In this document: positions 32,092 to 33,852 of the stretch, in pieces
Position numbering within the stretch: position 1 is the stretch's first letter
Layout of the letters: every line of letters starts with the position of its first letter
Source: DAOTZS01 sp034434335
GTDB lineage: Bacteria; Chloroflexota; Anaerolineae; CG2-30-64-16
Direction of reading: 5' to 3'
Length of the DNA: 33,852 bases
Assembly: GCA_034434335.1 (NCBI GenBank)
Contig: DAOTZS010000081.1
Span: 1-33,852, forward strand
Position numbers and translations under genes: made by a program
The notes under the pieces: model-generated
What the model saw: only the letters and a program-made list of their open reading frames with translations
What the model was told of the DNA's origin: nothing
Database searches by the model: none

Positions 32092-32392
32092 GGGATGGTT
32101 CAAAATTGGTTAACACTTTCTGCCCCCTCGGGCCTTCACAGCCCCTCACCCCCCTTTGTCCTCCCTCTCCCCTGGCCGCAGGCCAGGGGAGAGGGAGGAT
32201 TGAAGAGGGGGTTTTGTGGTGGCGGCCTTCGGCCGCCACCACAAAACCCCTTTTTGCCACTCCCTCCCATCTCCCGCCGCCGAAGGCGAACGGGAGAGGG
32301 GAGGGAGCAGAGGGTGGGGTGAGGGCCCTGGGAGGCAATTCTAATGACCGCAAAAAGTGTAAACCAATTTTCCCGGCAAACTGAACCATCCC
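32092..32392 (+). repeat. ~300-bp palindromic element with 22-bp inverted ends and internal perfect hairpins
   Basis: A left arm at 32102-32123 pairs with a right arm at 32350-32371 in 20 of 22 positions. Further out, GGGATGGTTC (32092-32101) pairs with GAACCATCCC (32383-32392), the right arm being interrupted by 11 bases. Inside lie two perfect hairpins: a 19-bp stem (32159-32177 with 32181-32199, loop GCA) and a 20-bp stem (32208-32227 with 32231-32250, loop TTC), plus an interrupted stem (32261-32276 with 32291-32306). CCCTCACCCC/GGGGTGAGGG-type sequence encloses them. Confidence 0.8.
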
Positions 32393-32430
32393 GGCCATTC
32401 AAGTTGGATTCCGCGGTAGAGGAGGGTGCA

Positions 32431-33576
32431 ATGCCAGAGATCAACATCTTGCAAGATGACCTCAGCCGTTTTGCCGGCGCTGGCCCAGCCTTTGTGGCAA
32501 TGGGTGAGACCATGGTACGGGAGATGCCAGCAGACCATGAACGGTTGGAGCGTACCCGTAAGGTCTGGCTCTCTCTGGCCGGCAGCGAGTTTACCCTGGC
32601 GGTGATGCTGAGCCGGCTGGGGATCCCGTCGGCTTACGTCACCCGGGTGCCGGATAATCCTTACGGCTGGTTGTTGCGTAACGTGGCCCGGGAACAGGGG
32701 GTGGATACCAGCCACTTCGTCTGGGCCGGCCGGGCTGAGCCAATGGGCCGTTTGCTCTACGAGCTGGGCCGCACGCCCCGGCCAGGCGCGGTCTGGTACC
32801 AACGCCAATTCTCGGCTGCCAGCCGTCTGGGCGCCGGGATGGTGAACTGGCAGGCCGCGCTGCGTCACGCCCGGCTTTTCCATACCTCAGGTATCACCTT
32901 TGGCCTGAGCACCCACAGCGGCTATGAGCGCAATTACCTGCTGGAGGCTTTTCAAGAAGCTCTGGCCGCCAAGCCTGAAGGGTGCCTGGTAGGCCTGGAC
33001 TTCAACTACCGCAGCACCTTATGGAGTGCCGAGCAGTGCCGCGCGGTCCTGACCCCCCTGGTAACCCGGCATGTGGACATCCTGATCACCACCATTGAGG
33101 ACATGGCGGCCATATATGGCATGGGCTGCGGACGGTTATCGGCTGATGAGATCGTGAAGGGGGACATCGGCTCCATTGCCGATGCTGACCTGCAGGCATT
33201 CATGTCGGCACTGATCGAGCGGTTTCGCGTCCAGGTGGTGGGTGTCACCATTCGTTATCCCGATACTCACGAGCAACACCGCTGGGAGAGTGCTGCCATG
33301 GATGCCCAGGGGCACTTTGTCCGCTCGCCGGCGGTCCACACCATTGTGTTGGGGGATAGGCTGGGCGGCGGCGATACATGGAATGGAGGGTTCTATTACG
33401 GCCTGCTCACCGAAGCCGATCCTCTTCAAGCCCTCACCAAGGGCATCCTGGTGGGCGACGCAGCCACTCGCCTGAAACAAACCCTGATGTATGACCTCCC
33501 TATCGTGACCAGGGAGGAGATCCAGGCACGGTTGAGAGCCGATGCGGCCGGCGGTGGCAAACGCACCGCACGCTGA
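32431..33576 (+). CDS. kdgK: 2-keto-3-deoxygluconate kinase (PfkB family)
   Basis: 381 residues, with AGAGGAGGG just ahead of ATG 32431. It belongs to the PfkB kinases; the catalytic loop is GGGDTWNGG with D315 as base, GGGD instead of the common GAGD. GLDFNYRSTLWS at 188-199 is characteristic of KDG kinases, which phosphorylate 2-keto-3-deoxygluconate to KDPG. It is followed by the start of a KDPG aldolase gene, which supports the call. An earlier in-frame ATG at 32344 lies in the palindromic element and is less likely. Confidence 0.87.
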   Translation: MPEINILQDDLSRFAGAGPAFVAMGETMVREMPADHERLERTRKVWLSLAGSEFTLAVMLSRLGIPSAYVTRVPDNPYGWLLRNVAREQGVDTSHFVWAGRAEPMGRLLYELGRTPRPGAVWYQRQFSAASRLGAGMVNWQAALRHARLFHTSGITFGLSTHSGYERNYLLEAFQEALAAKPEGCLVGLDFNYRSTLWSAEQCRAVLTPLVTRHVDILITTIEDMAAIYGMGCGRLSADEIVKGDIGSIADADLQAFMSALIERFRVQVVGVTIRYPDTHEQHRWESAAMDAQGHFVRSPAVHTIVLGDRLGGGDTWNGGFYYGLLTEADPLQALTKGILVGDAATRLKQTLMYDLPIVTREEIQARLRADAAGGGKRTAR

Positions 33577-33600
33577 GCCTGGTAGGGGGCATATCTCGCC

Positions 33601-33632
33601 GGCTGGTCAGGAGGCCAGCCTGGGGCGTTTTT
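33601..33632 (+). terminator. Intrinsic-terminator-like hairpin between kdgK and eda
   Basis: GGCTGG at 33601-33606 pairs with CCAGCC at 33615-33620 and the stem can be extended by CGCC before and GGGCG after; five T residues follow at 33628-33632. If active it would reduce read-through from kdgK into the aldolase gene. Confidence 0.5.
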
Positions 33633-33687
33633 CAGACACGTTGTTGGTTGCGACAAGTGACCGCACCATGTGATGGAGCTGTCAGCC

Positions 33688-33852
33688 ATGAACCATGCCA
33701 CATCTCTAGAACTGATCCGCACCACGGGCGTGATCGCCATTATGCGGGCCAAGAGTTCCGACCAATTGCTACACGCCGCCGAGGCCATCCGCGCCGGTGG
33801 CATCTGCGCCATTGAGGTGACCATGACCACCCCTGGCGCGCTGGCAGTGATT
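33688..33852 (+). CDS. eda: KDPG/KHG aldolase, 5' end (partial)
   Basis: The first 55 residues are present and the frame is open at the window end. GVIAIMRAKSSDQLLHAAEA at 14-33 and GGICAIEVTMTTPGA at 37-51 are the first strands of the class I KDPG aldolase barrel, with Arg20 and the catalytic Glu43. It cleaves KDPG to pyruvate and glyceraldehyde 3-phosphate, the step after KDG kinase. GGAG at 33674-33677 precedes the ATG by 10 bases. Confidence 0.9.
   Translation, partial: MNHATSLELIRTTGVIAIMRAKSSDQLLHAAEAIRAGGICAIEVTMTTPGALAVI

Larger units (their letters stand above)
31920..32430. other. Divergent intergenic region with promoters and a large palindromic element
   Basis: 511 bases between the adaptor gene (minus strand) and the KDG kinase gene (plus strand). 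It holds a minus-strand promoter (31993-32021), a plus-strand TTGACA flanked by an inverted repeat (32043-32081) and a ~300-base palindromic element (32092-32392). No gene is seen. Confidence 0.8.

Noticed and set aside
1..33852. tRNA or rRNA genes
   Set aside because: A visual scan of both strands found no T-loop/anticodon arrangement or rRNA-like stretch; a covariance search would be needed to exclude them fully.

Overview
The window looks like part of a chromosome of a high-GC member of the Chloroflexota (Anaerolineae-like), probably from an environmental genome. This rests on indirect signs: a Tat/lipoprotein sugar-binding protein whose linker after the Cys is a Val/Lys/Glu repeat typical of that phylum, URO-D-like and MttB-like enzymes inside sugar operons, PstA with an enlarged external loop, and intergenic DNA rich in hairpin repeats. 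No rRNA, tRNA or CRISPR was seen. Almost all genes are on the + strand; only an exporter permease/adaptor pair (27617-31919) is on the - strand.

Layout. 1-3126: end of a phosphate uptake operon (pstC 3' end, pstA, pstB, phoU). 3127-3699: spacer with a decayed gene remnant and the first copy of an inverted-repeat element. 3700-4764: CPBP-type membrane protease. 4877-9691: two MacB/LolD-type exporter ATPases (the first carrying a C-terminal AbrB-like domain), then a URO-D-like protein, a sugar phosphate isomerase/epimerase-like protein and a Gfo/Idh/MocA oxidoreductase. 9692-10563: 0.87 kb of hairpin repeats, a terminator and a promoter. 10564-27587: a large carbohydrate gene set: DeoR regulator, SIS isomerase/deaminase, GH4 glycosidase, sugar ABC importer (binding protein and two permeases, no ATPase), URO-D-like protein, MttB-like protein, FAD oxidoreductase, second URO-D-like protein, PfkB kinase, GatZ/KbaZ-like protein, third URO-D-like protein and DeoC aldolase. 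27617-31919: FtsX-type permease and lipoprotein adaptor. 31920-32430: divergent promoters and a ~300 bp palindromic element. 32431-33852: KDG kinase and the start of KDPG aldolase.

How the genes may work together (inference). A glycoside or unusual sugar is bound by the lipoprotein, imported by the two permeases with an ATPase encoded elsewhere, hydrolysed by the NAD-dependent GH4 enzyme, and processed by isomerase, oxidoreductase, kinase, ketose-phosphate epimerase and aldolase to triose-level products under DeoR control. The KDG kinase/KDPG aldolase pair points to sugar-acid catabolism. The exporter ATPases at 4.9-6.6 kb have no permease beside them, and the permease/adaptor at 27.6-31.9 kb has no ATPase, so the two may form one machine.

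The strongest candidate for something undescribed is the co-occurrence of four divergent URO-D-fold proteins and one non-pyrrolysine MttB-like protein with glycoside-catabolic genes, while no corrinoid protein or corrinoid reactivase is present, and none of the four shows the Cys zinc ligand expected of corrinoid methyltransferases at the position examined. Other points of note are the ATPase-AbrB fusion, a GH4 enzyme with an unfamiliar specificity motif, a four-copy family of multi-hairpin elements with 12-bp terminal inverted repeats, and a compositional island (about 14.4-22.1 kb) of clearly lower GC.
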